Positions 7,472 through 15,698 of a DNA stretch of 16,688 bases are shown piece by piece (positions within the stretch are counted from its first letter, which is position 1; every line of letters starts with the position of its first letter). This DNA is from Chloroflexota bacterium (GTDB lineage: Bacteria; Chloroflexota; Ktedonobacteria; Ktedonobacterales; JACDGC01). The notes below the pieces were generated by a model, which worked only from the letters and a program-made list of their open reading frames with translations, was not told where the DNA came from and made no database searches. Position numbers and translations under genes: made by a program. The stretch spans positions 1 through 16,688 of the forward strand of contig JAKAOI010000005.1 of NCBI GenBank assembly GCA_021812265.1. Reading direction: 5' to 3'.

Positions 7472-8533
7472 TTAAATTTGCTCAGTAATTTGCTTAACTA
7501 ACTGAGTTTGATCTTTATGACATATCAGCAGGGAATCGGGTGTATCCACAATAACCAAATCATGCACACCGGCAGTGGCAATTATTCTGCTGGTATTGGA
7601 ATATATAAAAGTTTCCTGCGTATCAATATGGATAATCTTGCCGTCCTTCGTCAGCTGCGAGCGGTTAGCCTCATCATTTGCGCTGTGCAGTGAAGCTACT
7701 GATGCCCAGCTGCCGATATCGTTCCAGCCGATATCCACCGGAATAATTGCGGCTTTTTGTGCTTTTTCCATAACACCGGTATCGATAGTAATATTTTCGG
7801 TCAATCCGCTCCATGCCTCTTGAATAGCTTCCTTCGTCCGATTTTGCCGAATACCTTCGGCTATTTTATCCAGTACGGCGGCAACTTGGGGCACATGCTG
7901 CCGAATTTCTTCTAATATGCGGTCAACCCGCCACACAAAAATCCCCGAATTCCATGCATATTCTCCTGTCAGCAGATATTTTTCTGCAGTCTGCCTATCT
8001 GGTTTTTCCACAAAGCGCTTTATTTGGTATGCGCGTAAATTCTGAGAATGCTCCATAACCATATTGCCGGCGTGAATATATCCGTAGCCGGTTTCAGGAT
8101 ATGTTGGCTCGATGCCGAGCGTAACCAAATAACCTTCTTGCGCAACTTGTTCTGCAAATTTTAGCGCAGAGATAAATGTTTCTGATTTAGTGATAACGTG
8201 ATCGGCGTGGAAAGAACCCATTACCGCATGGGGATTTTGCGCAGCAATGCATACTGCCGCTAAGCCGATAGAGGCGGCTGTGCCCATACCTTTGGGTTCA
8301 CAAAGAATATTTTCTGCTGATATATCGGGAATTTGTTCTTTTACCAGATTTTCATACTGACCAAAGGTGACAAAATATGTTTGTGAAAGTGGCGCAATAG
8401 CTGCCAGCCGTTCTACGGTTTCTTGCGCCAGTGATTTATGGCTGGCTAATGGTAAAAATTGTTTGGGCAGCTGTTTCGTGCTTAATGGCCATAAGCGTGT
8501 GCCACTGCCTCCGGCTAAAATTGATGCGTACAT
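7472..8533 (-). CDS. manC: Mannose-1-phosphate guanylyltransferase (GDP-mannose pyrophosphorylase)
   Basis: The enzyme joins GTP and mannose 1-phosphate to make GDP-mannose and pyrophosphate, feeding polysaccharide, glycoprotein or compatible-solute mannosylation in the cytoplasm. The nucleotidyltransferase loop LAGGSGTRLWPLS (6-18) with PKQFL (23-27) is diagnostic. Further family motifs are HADHVI (109-114), ETGYGYI (147-153), FVEKPD (174-179), WNSGIF (194-199) and GWNDIGSW (269-276). The length of 353 aa means there is no fused phosphomannose isomerase domain, unlike long ManC/AlgA proteins. The start has AAGGAG 10 bases upstream (complement of 8544-8549). It stands alone, with its own promoter and terminator, between secY and nuoJ. 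A related sugar-1-phosphate nucleotidyltransferase specificity cannot be excluded. Confidence 0.9.
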   Translation of the reverse strand: MYASILAGGSGTRLWPLSTKQLPKQFLPLASHKSLAQETVERLAAIAPLSQTYFVTFGQYENLVKEQIPDISAENILCEPKGMGTAASIGLAAVCIAAQNPHAVMGSFHADHVITKSETFISALKFAEQVAQEGYLVTLGIEPTYPETGYGYIHAGNMVMEHSQNLRAYQIKRFVEKPDRQTAEKYLLTGEYAWNSGIFVWRVDRILEEIRQHVPQVAAVLDKIAEGIRQNRTKEAIQEAWSGLTENITIDTGVMEKAQKAAIIPVDIGWNDIGSWASVASLHSANDEANRSQLTKDGKIIHIDTQETFIYSNTSRIIATAGVHDLVIVDTPDSLLICHKDQTQLVKQITEQI

Positions 8534-8667
8534 AAAAAATTTTCTCCTTAGGTGATAAACGCATGTAAGTTTGACACTCCGCAGAGGCTAAAGCGCTGGC
8601 GGCAAGAGATATTTGCTGTATGGCAGTATGCGCCACATAGAAATTCCTGCCATTGGTGTCAATATTA

Positions 8668-8676
8668 ATTATATCA
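8668..8676 (-). promoter_or_regulatory. Extended -10 promoter candidate of manC
   Basis: On the minus strand TGATATAAT gives a perfect TATAAT (complement of 8668-8673) preceded by the extended -10 TG (complement of 8675-8676). No good -35 box is found at 16-18 bases. Transcription would begin near 8661, leaving a leader of about 125 nt before the manC start. Confidence 0.55.
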
Positions 8677-8765
8677 GAGTTGTGATAACAAAATTGCAAA
8701 TGGCGCTTGCATGTATCGCCATCTTTTAGCGCATAGGGAGTAATTTAGCTTTGCAAATATTAGAT

Positions 8766-8812
8766 AGCGGCGTGACTATCGCATGTATCACTTGTACGAT
8801 TTTGTCGCCGCT
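8766..8812 (+). other. Possible stem-loop in the manC-nuoJ intergenic region
   Basis: AGCGGCG (8766-8772) pairs with CGCCGCT (8806-8812) in a perfect 7-bp GC-rich stem. Inside it ATCG (8778-8781) can pair with CGAT (8797-8800). There is no T-run after it. It may be an operator, part of a small RNA or a chance palindrome. Transcripts from the two promoter candidates described here would not include it, since both read away from it. Confidence 0.3.
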
Positions 8813-8913
8813 TCTTCCTAGCGAATAACGGAATATTAGGGAATTATAAATGGATTCATTGGCTGAATTTTGTCAGATTTCGGGTACCAACTCACCGGTA
8901 TATTTGCAGAAAG

Positions 8914-8922
8914 TGATACAAT
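8914..8922 (+). promoter_or_regulatory. Extended -10 promoter candidate of the nuoJKLMN operon
   Basis: TGATACAAT matches the extended -10 pattern with one change from TATAAT (hexamer 8917-8922, TG at 8914-8915). A good -35 is not seen. Transcription would start near 8929, about 118 bases before nuoJ. It is the best candidate found in the divergent region for reading toward nuoJ. Confidence 0.45.
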
Positions 8923-9046
8923 AACAGCGGAAGCGCTCTATATGCGCGCATGATAACTTATGTAAAAAGCGTGGCTTTTAAAGCGCACCGCTGAAAGAAT
9001 ATCTATGTGTGTATCTGCGTAATTTACAGAAAGGTTTTTTTGCAGT

Positions 9047-9565
9047 ATGGATCTCGCGTCCATTTCCTTTCTCATACTCGCTGCAATTTTAGTAGGATCT
9101 GCGCTGGCGGTCGTTTTAATGAACAATATCGTAAGGGCAGCGCTGTTTTTAGCGGCGTTATTTGGCGCAGCGTCGGGAATATATGTGTTGTTGAACGCTG
9201 ATTTTATAGCTATTGTACAAATCCTGGTATATGCAGGCGCTGTAACAATTTTAATTTTGTTTTCTATTATGTTGACACAAAATCCCAATTCTAAGAACAG
9301 CAATCCGGGGAATCATCAATGGGTGATTGCGGCCCTCATTGCATTGGGTTTGTGCGCGGCAATAGTATTTTCCTTTGCGCAGAACAGCGCTATAGCAAAC
9401 GGCGCAGGAAATGCAGTAACCGCAGCTTCAACCAATAATACAGTGGTCATCGGCAATTTACTCTACAGCCCAACAACCTACAGCTATGTGCTGCCATTTG
9501 AAATTGCTTCACTGGTATTGCTGGTGGCGATCGTTGGCGCAATTGTAATCGGTCGGGAGGATTAA
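9047..9565 (+). CDS. nuoJ: NADH:quinone oxidoreductase (complex I) subunit J
   Basis: NuoJ is a five-helix membrane-arm subunit of complex I next to NuoK and NuoA/H, on the path coupling quinone reduction to proton pumping. The family block ADFIAIVQILVYAGAVTILI (51-70) includes Tyr62, which aligns with a conserved tyrosine in the bent third helix. Helices are seen near 4-24, 28-48, 54-77, 90-111 and 147-167. The length of 172 aa is normal for bacterial NuoJ. A polar linker rich in Asn, Ala and Thr (113-145) precedes the last helix. AGAAAGG at 9028-9034 is the ribosome site. It heads a five-gene run; nuoA to nuoI are not adjacent. Confidence 0.95.
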   Translation: MDLASISFLILAAILVGSALAVVLMNNIVRAALFLAALFGAASGIYVLLNADFIAIVQILVYAGAVTILILFSIMLTQNPNSKNSNPGNHQWVIAALIALGLCAAIVFSFAQNSAIANGAGNAVTAASTNNTVVIGNLLYSPTTYSYVLPFEIASLVLLVAIVGAIVIGRED

Positions 9566-9575
9566 GAACCGTAGT

Positions 9576-9899
9576 ATGCTTTTAACTCTTAACTCCTTTT
9601 TAATTTTAGGCGCCGTTTTGTTTTGTATTGGATTATTCGGCGCGCTGAGCAAACGCAACGCTGTTTCAGTGCTTATGGGAATTGAAATTATGCTGAACGC
9701 AGTAAATATTACTTTAGTTGCATTTGCCTCTTCATCAACGGGTACTGCTCATGGAGCCAGGCTAACCGGACAAATTTTTGCGATTTTTATTATCACAGTT
9801 GCAGCGGCAGAGGCCGCGGTTGCTTTGGCAATGATCATTGCAATATACCGGCGGCGCAATTCCGTTGATGTATCTGAAATCAATATGATGAAATGGTAG
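9576..9899 (+). CDS. nuoK: NADH:quinone oxidoreductase (complex I) subunit K
   Basis: NuoK is a three-helix membrane subunit homologous to antiporter subunit MrpC and carries two buried glutamates essential for proton transfer in E. coli (Glu36 and Glu72). Here they are Glu37 in SVLMGIEIMLNAVN (31-44) and Glu79 in TVAAAEAAVALAMIIAIYRR (74-93). The length of 107 aa compares with about 100 in the family; the few extra residues lie at the C-terminus and in the second loop. GGGAGG at 9555-9560 lies 15 bases upstream of the ATG, a little far, but this start gives the standard N-terminus. The gene ends eight bases before the preferred nuoL start. Confidence 0.96.
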   Translation: MLLTLNSFLILGAVLFCIGLFGALSKRNAVSVLMGIEIMLNAVNITLVAFASSSTGTAHGARLTGQIFAIFIITVAAAEAAVALAMIIAIYRRRNSVDVSEINMMKW

Positions 9900-9907
9900 G
9901 GGTTACA

Positions 9908-12157
9908 ATGGATATTTTTGTCAGGGATATTTGGGTTATTCCACTGCTTCCTCTTATCGCGCTTGTTTTGAACCTTTTTCTTATCCGCCCGCTCGATGTT
10001 GCTTATCGTGATCGCGCTGCTTCGCACGCCGGAGCGGCGCATGACAGCCACGCTGATCACTCCGAACACAGCTCTTCAGAAGCGCATTATACAGCGGAAG
10101 AGCTTATAGAGTCGAGCTATGTTTCCGCTATAGATACGGTAGACGGGCATATAGATACTCCCGCAGCTATGCCGCATGCGCTGCAAACGGCGCAGCAAAC
10201 CAGCGGCGGCAAACAAGCTGTTGCGCTGATGCGGCAATGGGAGCAGCATCCTGAACATCCGCATGGCCAGCCGACAGTATATGCGCGGTTAGCCGGGTTT
10301 GTGGGTATTGCCGGAATGTTTGGTTCGTTTGCGTGGGCAATCGGCGCGCTGTTTGCTATGTTTGGCAATACAGCGCTGCAAAAAGGCATAACTATTCCGC
10401 TGTACAACTGGCTGACTTTTGGCTCTATTTCGTATCACGTAAATTTTTACGCTGATTCGCTTACAGTAGTTATGCTGGTTGTGGTAACAGCGGTGTCGCT
10501 GTTAGTGCAGTTTTATTCACAAGAATATATTGAGTCTGAAGAACCGCGCGGCTATGCGCGTTTTTTCGCGTGGCTTTCGTTATTTGCCATTTCTATGATG
10601 ATATTAACGTTATCCGCCAATTTTCTCATGATCTTTATTGGATGGGAATTGGTTGGTGTAAGTTCTTATCTGTTAATTGGCTTTTTGGGCAAAGACGCGC
10701 CAAAAATCGATGGCGGCAGGCCGTCTCCCAGCGCCGCGGCGTTAAAAGCGTTTGTTACCAACCGTGTGGGTGACTTCGGCTTTTTAATTGGTATTATGAT
10801 CTTGTTTGCGCAAACGGGCACGTTTACGTTTACCGAGATTCCGCAGAAACTTCAGGGAACAGATGTAACCCTTATAACTGCCGCTATGATTTTGGTGTTT
10901 TGCGGCGCAGTGGGTAAATCGGCCCAGTTTCCGCTGCACGTGTGGCTGCCCGACGCTATGGAAGGCCCTACACCAGTCAGCGCGCTGATTCACGCGGCCA
11001 CAATGGTTGCCGCAGGTGTGTATTTAGTGGCGCGCACATTTTTACTGTTTCATTCATTTGCAGGGCCGCAAGCCGCTATGGTTGTGGCGTATACCGGCGG
11101 ATTTACGGCATTGTTTGCCGCGCTGATTGCAATGGTTCAGGTAGACTTGAAGCGTGTGCTGGCGTATTCCACCATATCGCAATTAGGGTATATGTTTGTT
11201 GGGCTTGGTGTAGCCGGAACAGATGGCCCCGGTATGTTTCATCTGATGACCCATGCCTTTTTTAAGGCGTTGCTGTTCTTAGGATCCGGCGGCGTGTTAC
11301 ATGCGCTTTCGGGGCAGCAGAATATGCGCAAAATGGGTGGTTTAGCGGCAAAAATTCCATTGGTGGCGTTTCCGGTTTTATTAGCGACGCTGTCAATTTC
11401 CGGTGTTCCGTTTTTGTCGGGATTTTTCAGTAAAGATGAAATTATTGCGCAAACACTGGCGCACGGTGACATTGCGTTGTATGTTATTACGGTACTCACC
11501 GCATTTTTAACTGCATTTTATATGTTCCGCGCATGGTTTCTTACATTTGGCGGCAAAGGCGGCGCGTTTGGTGGCTTGTGGGGCGGCAAGTATCGCGGGG
11601 ATGTGCATCCGCATGCGCCGGGAATGCGAATTTGGCTGCCGTTAATGCTGCTGGCAATTCCGACAGTATTTGCCGGCTATTGGGGATTTGCGCCGCTGGG
11701 CGGAAATTTCAACGCATTTATTACCGGCAACCCGGCAGCAGCGCCGTTTGATAATCCATTTGTCGACCCAATGACGTATGTAAGTATTACGTTAGCGTTC
11801 TTGGGTATTGGCATAGCGTGGCTGATGTATGGCATGGAAGTTATTCCTGCTGACGCGCTTACCCGCAATCCGATAGGCAAGGGATTGCACGCGCTGTTCT
11901 TTAATAAATTTTATGTTGATGAGCTATATATGGCGCTGATTCGCTTCGGAATATTTCTGTTTGCGAAAATTGCTGTTAGCTTCGACAAATATGTTATCGA
12001 CGGGATTATTAACGGTATCGGGTCTGGTGTGCTGGGTATTGGCCGCGGCCTTCGCAAGGCGGAGACCGGCCGATTGCAGAATTACGGCGCTGCTTTTTTT
12101 GGCGGCGCACTTATCATTGCCGCCGCGTTTATCGCGGTGGTCTATTTCGGAAAGTAA
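9908..12157 (+). CDS. nuoL: NADH:quinone oxidoreductase (complex I) subunit L with a His-rich insertion
   Basis: NuoL is the distal antiporter-like proton pump of complex I and carries the long lateral helix at its C-terminus. Conserved charged residues are present: Glu247 in IGWELVG, Lys337 in GAVGKSAQ, His362 in ALIHAATMV and Lys509 in GFFSKDE. At 749 aa it is about 100-140 longer than typical NuoL (610-660). The surplus is mainly at residues 33-126, between the first and second helices: a hydrophilic stretch with eleven His between 40 and 119, six of them at 40-60. The ATG at 9908 is preferred because AGGGG lies at 9898-9902; an in-frame ATG at 9893 lacks a ribosome site and would add five residues overlapping nuoK. 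Family topology would place the insertion in the cytoplasm; that is inference. Confidence 0.96.
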   Translation: MDIFVRDIWVIPLLPLIALVLNLFLIRPLDVAYRDRAASHAGAAHDSHADHSEHSSSEAHYTAEELIESSYVSAIDTVDGHIDTPAAMPHALQTAQQTSGGKQAVALMRQWEQHPEHPHGQPTVYARLAGFVGIAGMFGSFAWAIGALFAMFGNTALQKGITIPLYNWLTFGSISYHVNFYADSLTVVMLVVVTAVSLLVQFYSQEYIESEEPRGYARFFAWLSLFAISMMILTLSANFLMIFIGWELVGVSSYLLIGFLGKDAPKIDGGRPSPSAAALKAFVTNRVGDFGFLIGIMILFAQTGTFTFTEIPQKLQGTDVTLITAAMILVFCGAVGKSAQFPLHVWLPDAMEGPTPVSALIHAATMVAAGVYLVARTFLLFHSFAGPQAAMVVAYTGGFTALFAALIAMVQVDLKRVLAYSTISQLGYMFVGLGVAGTDGPGMFHLMTHAFFKALLFLGSGGVLHALSGQQNMRKMGGLAAKIPLVAFPVLLATLSISGVPFLSGFFSKDEIIAQTLAHGDIALYVITVLTAFLTAFYMFRAWFLTFGGKGGAFGGLWGGKYRGDVHPHAPGMRIWLPLMLLAIPTVFAGYWGFAPLGGNFNAFITGNPAAAPFDNPFVDPMTYVSITLAFLGIGIAWLMYGMEVIPADALTRNPIGKGLHALFFNKFYVDELYMALIRFGIFLFAKIAVSFDKYVIDGIINGIGSGVLGIGRGLRKAETGRLQNYGAAFFGGALIIAAAFIAVVYFGK

Positions 12158-12173
12158 AGAGGGGTAGACCACT

Positions 12174-13763
12174 GTGTCCTGGTTATTAACAATACTTGTG
12201 TTTTTGCCAACGGTTGGCGCACTGGCGGTGATGGCTGCTCCGCGCGGGTTATCACGTTGGCTTTCTGCAGTGTTTACTGGTGTTGTGTTTCTGCTTTCAA
12301 CGTGGCTGTATATCGGCCCCATGATAAGCAGTGGCGGCAATGCTGCTGTTTTCGGCAATGTTTCTCATCCATATTGGGTAGATCAGGCGCCGTGGATAAA
12401 TGTGGCCATTGGCTCACTGCAGTTGAAAATTGATTATCATCTTGGCGCCGATGGGCTTAGTATCTTTATGCTGATTCTAAACGCCTTACTCACGTTTTTA
12501 GCGGTTTTGGGATCTGGTAATATCTCAAAACGGCAGCGCGAATATATGGCTTTGCTGCTGTTGCTGGAAACCGGAGTAATGGGCGTTTTTTGCGCGTTCG
12601 ATCTATATTTGTTCTGGCTTTTCTGGGAAATTGAACTAATCCCCATGTTCCTGCTGATTGCGGTATGGGGCGGTCAGCGCCGCGAATACGCCGCATGGAA
12701 ATTTGTAATATATACCGTGCTGGGGTCCGCAGTTATGCTGGCCGGTATTTTACTGCTGTATTTCAACTTAGGTTCGCAAACGGGGGTATACAGCGCTTCG
12801 TTTAATTGGCTGGCGACGCATCATGTGAGTGGAAATTTAACGGTGTTGGGATTGACAATGTCATCTCAGCTGATTATTTTCCTGCTGATTTATACAGCGT
12901 TTGCCATAAAATTACCCATGTTTCCATTTCATACTTGGCTGCCCGACGCGCACACCGAAGCTCCGACAGCTGTGAGCGTGCTGCTGGCCGGCATCTTATT
13001 AAAAATGGGCGCATATGGGTTAATTCGCATTTGTGTTGATTTTATGCCGTCAGGGGCGCATCAATTTGCTTGGCCGCTAGCTATACTGGGTGTTATCAAT
13101 ATGGTATATGGCGGTTTATGTTCCCTTGTTCAGTCGGATATGAAGAAAATGATTGCCTATTCCAGTGTCAGCCATATGGGGTATGTAATATTAGGTGTTG
13201 CCGCCGCAGTTGGCCCCGGCGCCACTAATCCTGCGTTTAAAGAAGCCGCCCTGACAGGCGCCGCTCTTCAGATGTTTACGCATGGCACCATAACGGCAAT
13301 GCTCTTCTTCTCTGTTGGTGTTCTGTATGATCGGGCGCATTTGCGCGATATTAACGCTTTTGGCGGATTGCAGGCCAAAATGCCGCGGCTTACTTGGATT
13401 TATTCCTTTGCCGTGTTGGCTTCGCTGGGGTTACCCGGGTTAAGCGGTTTTGTAGCCGAATATTTGGTGTATACCGGATCGTTCTCTACATTTCCAATAT
13501 TAGTGGGTGTAGCGGCGTTTACGGTAATTATTACCGCAGGCTACCTGCTGTGGATGTTGAAGCGTTCTTTCTTTGGGCCGCTGAATCCCAAGTGGAACGG
13601 CATAACAGACGCCAGTATTTTAGAAATGACGCCATTGATTACGTTGGCTGTTTTGGTGTTGTTTGTTGGGGTATTCCCACAATTTATGATTAATTTGCTG
13701 CACCCCAGTTTAAATAATATTATTCAAACGATAAGCGGCGCTGTAACCGCTTCAGGGCGATAG
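12174..13763 (+). CDS. nuoM: NADH:quinone oxidoreductase (complex I) subunit M
   Basis: NuoM is the middle antiporter-like pump of the complex I membrane arm. The proton-path residues are recognisable: Glu152 in LFWEIELIPMF, matching E. coli Glu144; Lys246 in FAIKLPMFPFHTWLPDAHTE (243-262), matching Lys234; and Glu429 in SGFVAEYL, matching Glu407. The QSDMKKMIAYSSVSHMG block at 320-336 is typical. The length of 529 aa is near the usual 490-510 with slightly longer loops at 200-225 and 343-358. The start is GTG at 12174, with GAGGGG at 12159-12164 nine bases upstream. It lies 16 bases after nuoL and 11 before nuoN. Confidence 0.97.
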   Translation: MSWLLTILVFLPTVGALAVMAAPRGLSRWLSAVFTGVVFLLSTWLYIGPMISSGGNAAVFGNVSHPYWVDQAPWINVAIGSLQLKIDYHLGADGLSIFMLILNALLTFLAVLGSGNISKRQREYMALLLLLETGVMGVFCAFDLYLFWLFWEIELIPMFLLIAVWGGQRREYAAWKFVIYTVLGSAVMLAGILLLYFNLGSQTGVYSASFNWLATHHVSGNLTVLGLTMSSQLIIFLLIYTAFAIKLPMFPFHTWLPDAHTEAPTAVSVLLAGILLKMGAYGLIRICVDFMPSGAHQFAWPLAILGVINMVYGGLCSLVQSDMKKMIAYSSVSHMGYVILGVAAAVGPGATNPAFKEAALTGAALQMFTHGTITAMLFFSVGVLYDRAHLRDINAFGGLQAKMPRLTWIYSFAVLASLGLPGLSGFVAEYLVYTGSFSTFPILVGVAAFTVIITAGYLLWMLKRSFFGPLNPKWNGITDASILEMTPLITLAVLVLFVGVFPQFMINLLHPSLNNIIQTISGAVTASGR

Positions 13764-13774
13764 GAGAGTAGTTC

Positions 13775-15295
13775 ATGAGTCCCACACTTATTCCCTTGTC
13801 ATCGAATGATATGTGGATATTATCTCCGGAAATTGCGATGACGGCTCTGGCGCTTTTAGTGTTATCGCTAGATTTTTTGATAAAGCGCCGCGAGATAATA
13901 GCGTTTGTGTCTGTTTTTGGGCTGGCGGTTCCGGCCGGCTTGCTGGCGTGGATAGAATCGACGCCTAATCACCCGGTGTATGGCTTTTATGGCATGTATA
14001 CCATAGATAACTACGCCATCTTCTTTGATTTTCTGTTCCTGTTAATCGGGGCAGGGGTTGTAATGGCGTCGTATGACTTTGTGCAGCGATATATGCGCAG
14101 CTCGGGTGAGTTTTATGCACTGCTGCTGTTTTCTCTGCTGGGCGCCATGTTAATGGCCAGCTCGCGGGAATTGATAACGGTATACATTTCCTTGGAGTTA
14201 ACCAGTTTTCCGCTATATGTAATGGCGGGTATGCTGCGCAAAGATATACCCAATGATAATGCGTCCTCGGTTCGCTCAACGGAAGCGTCACTGAAATATG
14301 TGCTGCTGGGCGCAATGTCTTCGGCGGTTTTGCTGTATGGCATGGCGCTTTTGTATGGAATAACCGGATCGACTGATTTAGGTGAGATTGCCGTAGCGTT
14401 GCAGCGAGGTTTTAGCGGCGGACCAAATAGTATAGTGCTGCTGGTTGCCGACACCTTCATTTTTGCCGGATTCGGCTTTAAAATATCTGCTGTGCCGTTT
14501 CACATGTGGGCGCCAGATATTTACCAAGGCGCGCCGACTCCCGGAACATTATTCTTTTCGGTTGCTTCAAAAGCAGCGGGATTTGCAGCGCTTATTCGCG
14601 TGTTTGCTGCCGGCGGCTTGTTGAATGCCGGTTCGTTTTATTTATGGGGATTTATAGCAATTGCCGCAGTGGCGACGATGACGCTGGGTAATATTGTTGC
14701 TATTGCGCAAAGTGATATAAAGCGTATGATGGCGTATTCCAGCATTGCTCAAGCCGGCTATATATTGGTTGGGTTTACGGCGGTAGCGTATCAGCCATCT
14801 AATCAAACGGGCATTTCAGGTATGCTGGTGTTTTTGGCGGTATATGTTATTACCAATATCGGCGCGTTTGCCGGAATTATTGCTTTTGCCAACGCTACGG
14901 GCAGTGAACAGCTGCGCGATTTCGATGGCTTGTTTCGCCGCAGCCCCGCGCTGGCGTTTGGCATGATTTTATGTCTGATGTCATTAGCTGGCATTCCTCC
15001 TTTGGCCGGCGCATTAAGCAAAATTTATATTTTTGTAACTGCTTGGCAGGAAGGCGGTTTGCTGCCGTGGATTGTTATTATTGCGCTGATTAACAGCGTA
15101 ATATCCATTGCATACTATATCGGAGTGGCGTATCGCATATTTGTGAAGAATCCGCCGCGAGAAGATCGTCTGCGGGTATCTGCGGCAATCTCTTTTGCGC
15201 TGGCGGTCAGTGTTGCCGGAATTATTGCCGCAACCATCTTTTTCCAGCCGCTTTTAAATTTTGGCGTTTCGGGCGCGCAAGCGTTGCTGAAATAA
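13775..15295 (+). CDS. nuoN: NADH:quinone oxidoreductase (complex I) subunit N
   Basis: NuoN is the antiporter-like pump nearest the quinone-binding end of the membrane arm. Key residues by alignment to E. coli are Glu141 in YISLELTSFPLYVM (137-150), Lys236 in FGFKISAVPFHMWAPDIYQG (233-252) and Lys416 in GALSKIYIF. The segment AQSDIKRMMAYSSIAQAGYI (311-330) is the hallmark of the family. The length of 506 aa is normal, with about 14 hydrophobic segments. AGGAGAG directly after the nuoM stop is the ribosome site. The usual GGFxxK sequence before the last conserved lysine reads AGALSK here, a small deviation. An intrinsic terminator follows the stop. Confidence 0.97.
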   Translation: MSPTLIPLSSNDMWILSPEIAMTALALLVLSLDFLIKRREIIAFVSVFGLAVPAGLLAWIESTPNHPVYGFYGMYTIDNYAIFFDFLFLLIGAGVVMASYDFVQRYMRSSGEFYALLLFSLLGAMLMASSRELITVYISLELTSFPLYVMAGMLRKDIPNDNASSVRSTEASLKYVLLGAMSSAVLLYGMALLYGITGSTDLGEIAVALQRGFSGGPNSIVLLVADTFIFAGFGFKISAVPFHMWAPDIYQGAPTPGTLFFSVASKAAGFAALIRVFAAGGLLNAGSFYLWGFIAIAAVATMTLGNIVAIAQSDIKRMMAYSSIAQAGYILVGFTAVAYQPSNQTGISGMLVFLAVYVITNIGAFAGIIAFANATGSEQLRDFDGLFRRSPALAFGMILCLMSLAGIPPLAGALSKIYIFVTAWQEGGLLPWIVIIALINSVISIAYYIGVAYRIFVKNPPREDRLRVSAAISFALAVSVAGIIAATIFFQPLLNFGVSGAQALLK

Positions 15296-15352
15296 TTTTG
15301 GCGCGCGCTTCTATGGCGTAATAGAAAACAATTCTTTTTGCAAATTGTAAAC

Positions 15353-15395
15353 CCGGTGATCTGTTGGCGATGTTCAGCGTGTCACCGGTTTTTTT
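15353..15395 (+). terminator. Intrinsic terminator of the nuoJKLMN operon
   Basis: CCGGTGA (15353-15359) pairs with TCACCGG (15382-15388), followed by seven T (15389-15395). The loop is 22 nt and may pair further inside. It starts 57 bases after the nuoN stop. Confidence 0.82.
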
Positions 15396-15559
15396 ATGTT
15401 TGCGGCTTACAAAATAGCCCGTAAAGCTGCCGTCGCTTGAGGGATGCAAGGCGCGTGTGACCGCTTCAGCCAGAATCCTGTTTCTTGACTTATTTGCCTT
15501 GTATAGGATAGCTGCAGGAGAAACCAACAGCGCAATTACCACCACCATCGAGGAAAGAA
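15396..15559. other. Gene-free stretch before the tnpB remnant
   Basis: No credible gene is seen. An imperfect inverted repeat (15402-15410 with 15421-15430) could be a degraded hairpin of an IS200/IS605-type end, but no partner end was found. A TTGACT at 15485-15490 has no good -10 partner at normal spacing. A long minus-strand frame that crosses this stretch is an artefact, because it also covers the nuoN terminator and the nuoN 3' end. Confidence 0.4.
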
Positions 15560-15698
15560 ATGCTGGTCTACGAATACAAACTGGATGGAAATACTGCCCA
15601 ATACATGGCAATGGCGGGTGACGCAGTTTGTTCGGAACAAGTGCTTGTGTCTGTGGATGGACACTGCCAATGATTCTTACAGAACATCCATATTCTGA
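15560..15698 (+). pseudogene. Frameshifted 5' remnant of an IS200/IS605-type tnpB gene
   Basis: Two adjoining frames rebuild the N-terminus of a TnpB protein (RNA-guided nuclease of IS200/IS605 and IS1341-type elements). The first, from ATG 15560, reads MLVYEYKLDGNTAQYMAM; the second, from CGG 15615, reads RVTQFVRNKCLCLWMDT. In intact relatives these blocks are joined by a short acidic linker of the DEAI kind, so a deletion of roughly a dozen bases with a frame change lies near 15613. The second frame stops at TGA 15696-15698, only about 40 codons in. No zinc-ribbon or RuvC-type catalytic region follows, so the gene is dead and severely truncated. AGGAAAG at 15551-15557 is a relic ribosome site. 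The identification rests on recalled family motifs. Confidence 0.7.

Larger units (their letters stand above)
8534..9046. other. Divergent manC-nuoJ intergenic region (513 bp)
   Basis: No convincing gene lies here on either strand; open frames are short and show no family resemblance. The region holds the manC promoter candidate, a nuoJ promoter candidate at 8914-8922 and a possible stem-loop at 8766-8812. The nine-base word GCATGTATC appears at 8709-8717 and 8781-8789, and its first seven bases again at 8561-8567. No tRNA or typical riboswitch core was recognised by eye. Confidence 0.6.

Noticed and set aside
8436..8699. Minus-strand open frame covering the manC start and leader
   Set aside because: It overlaps manC in another frame, has no ribosome site and carries the manC promoter candidate within it.
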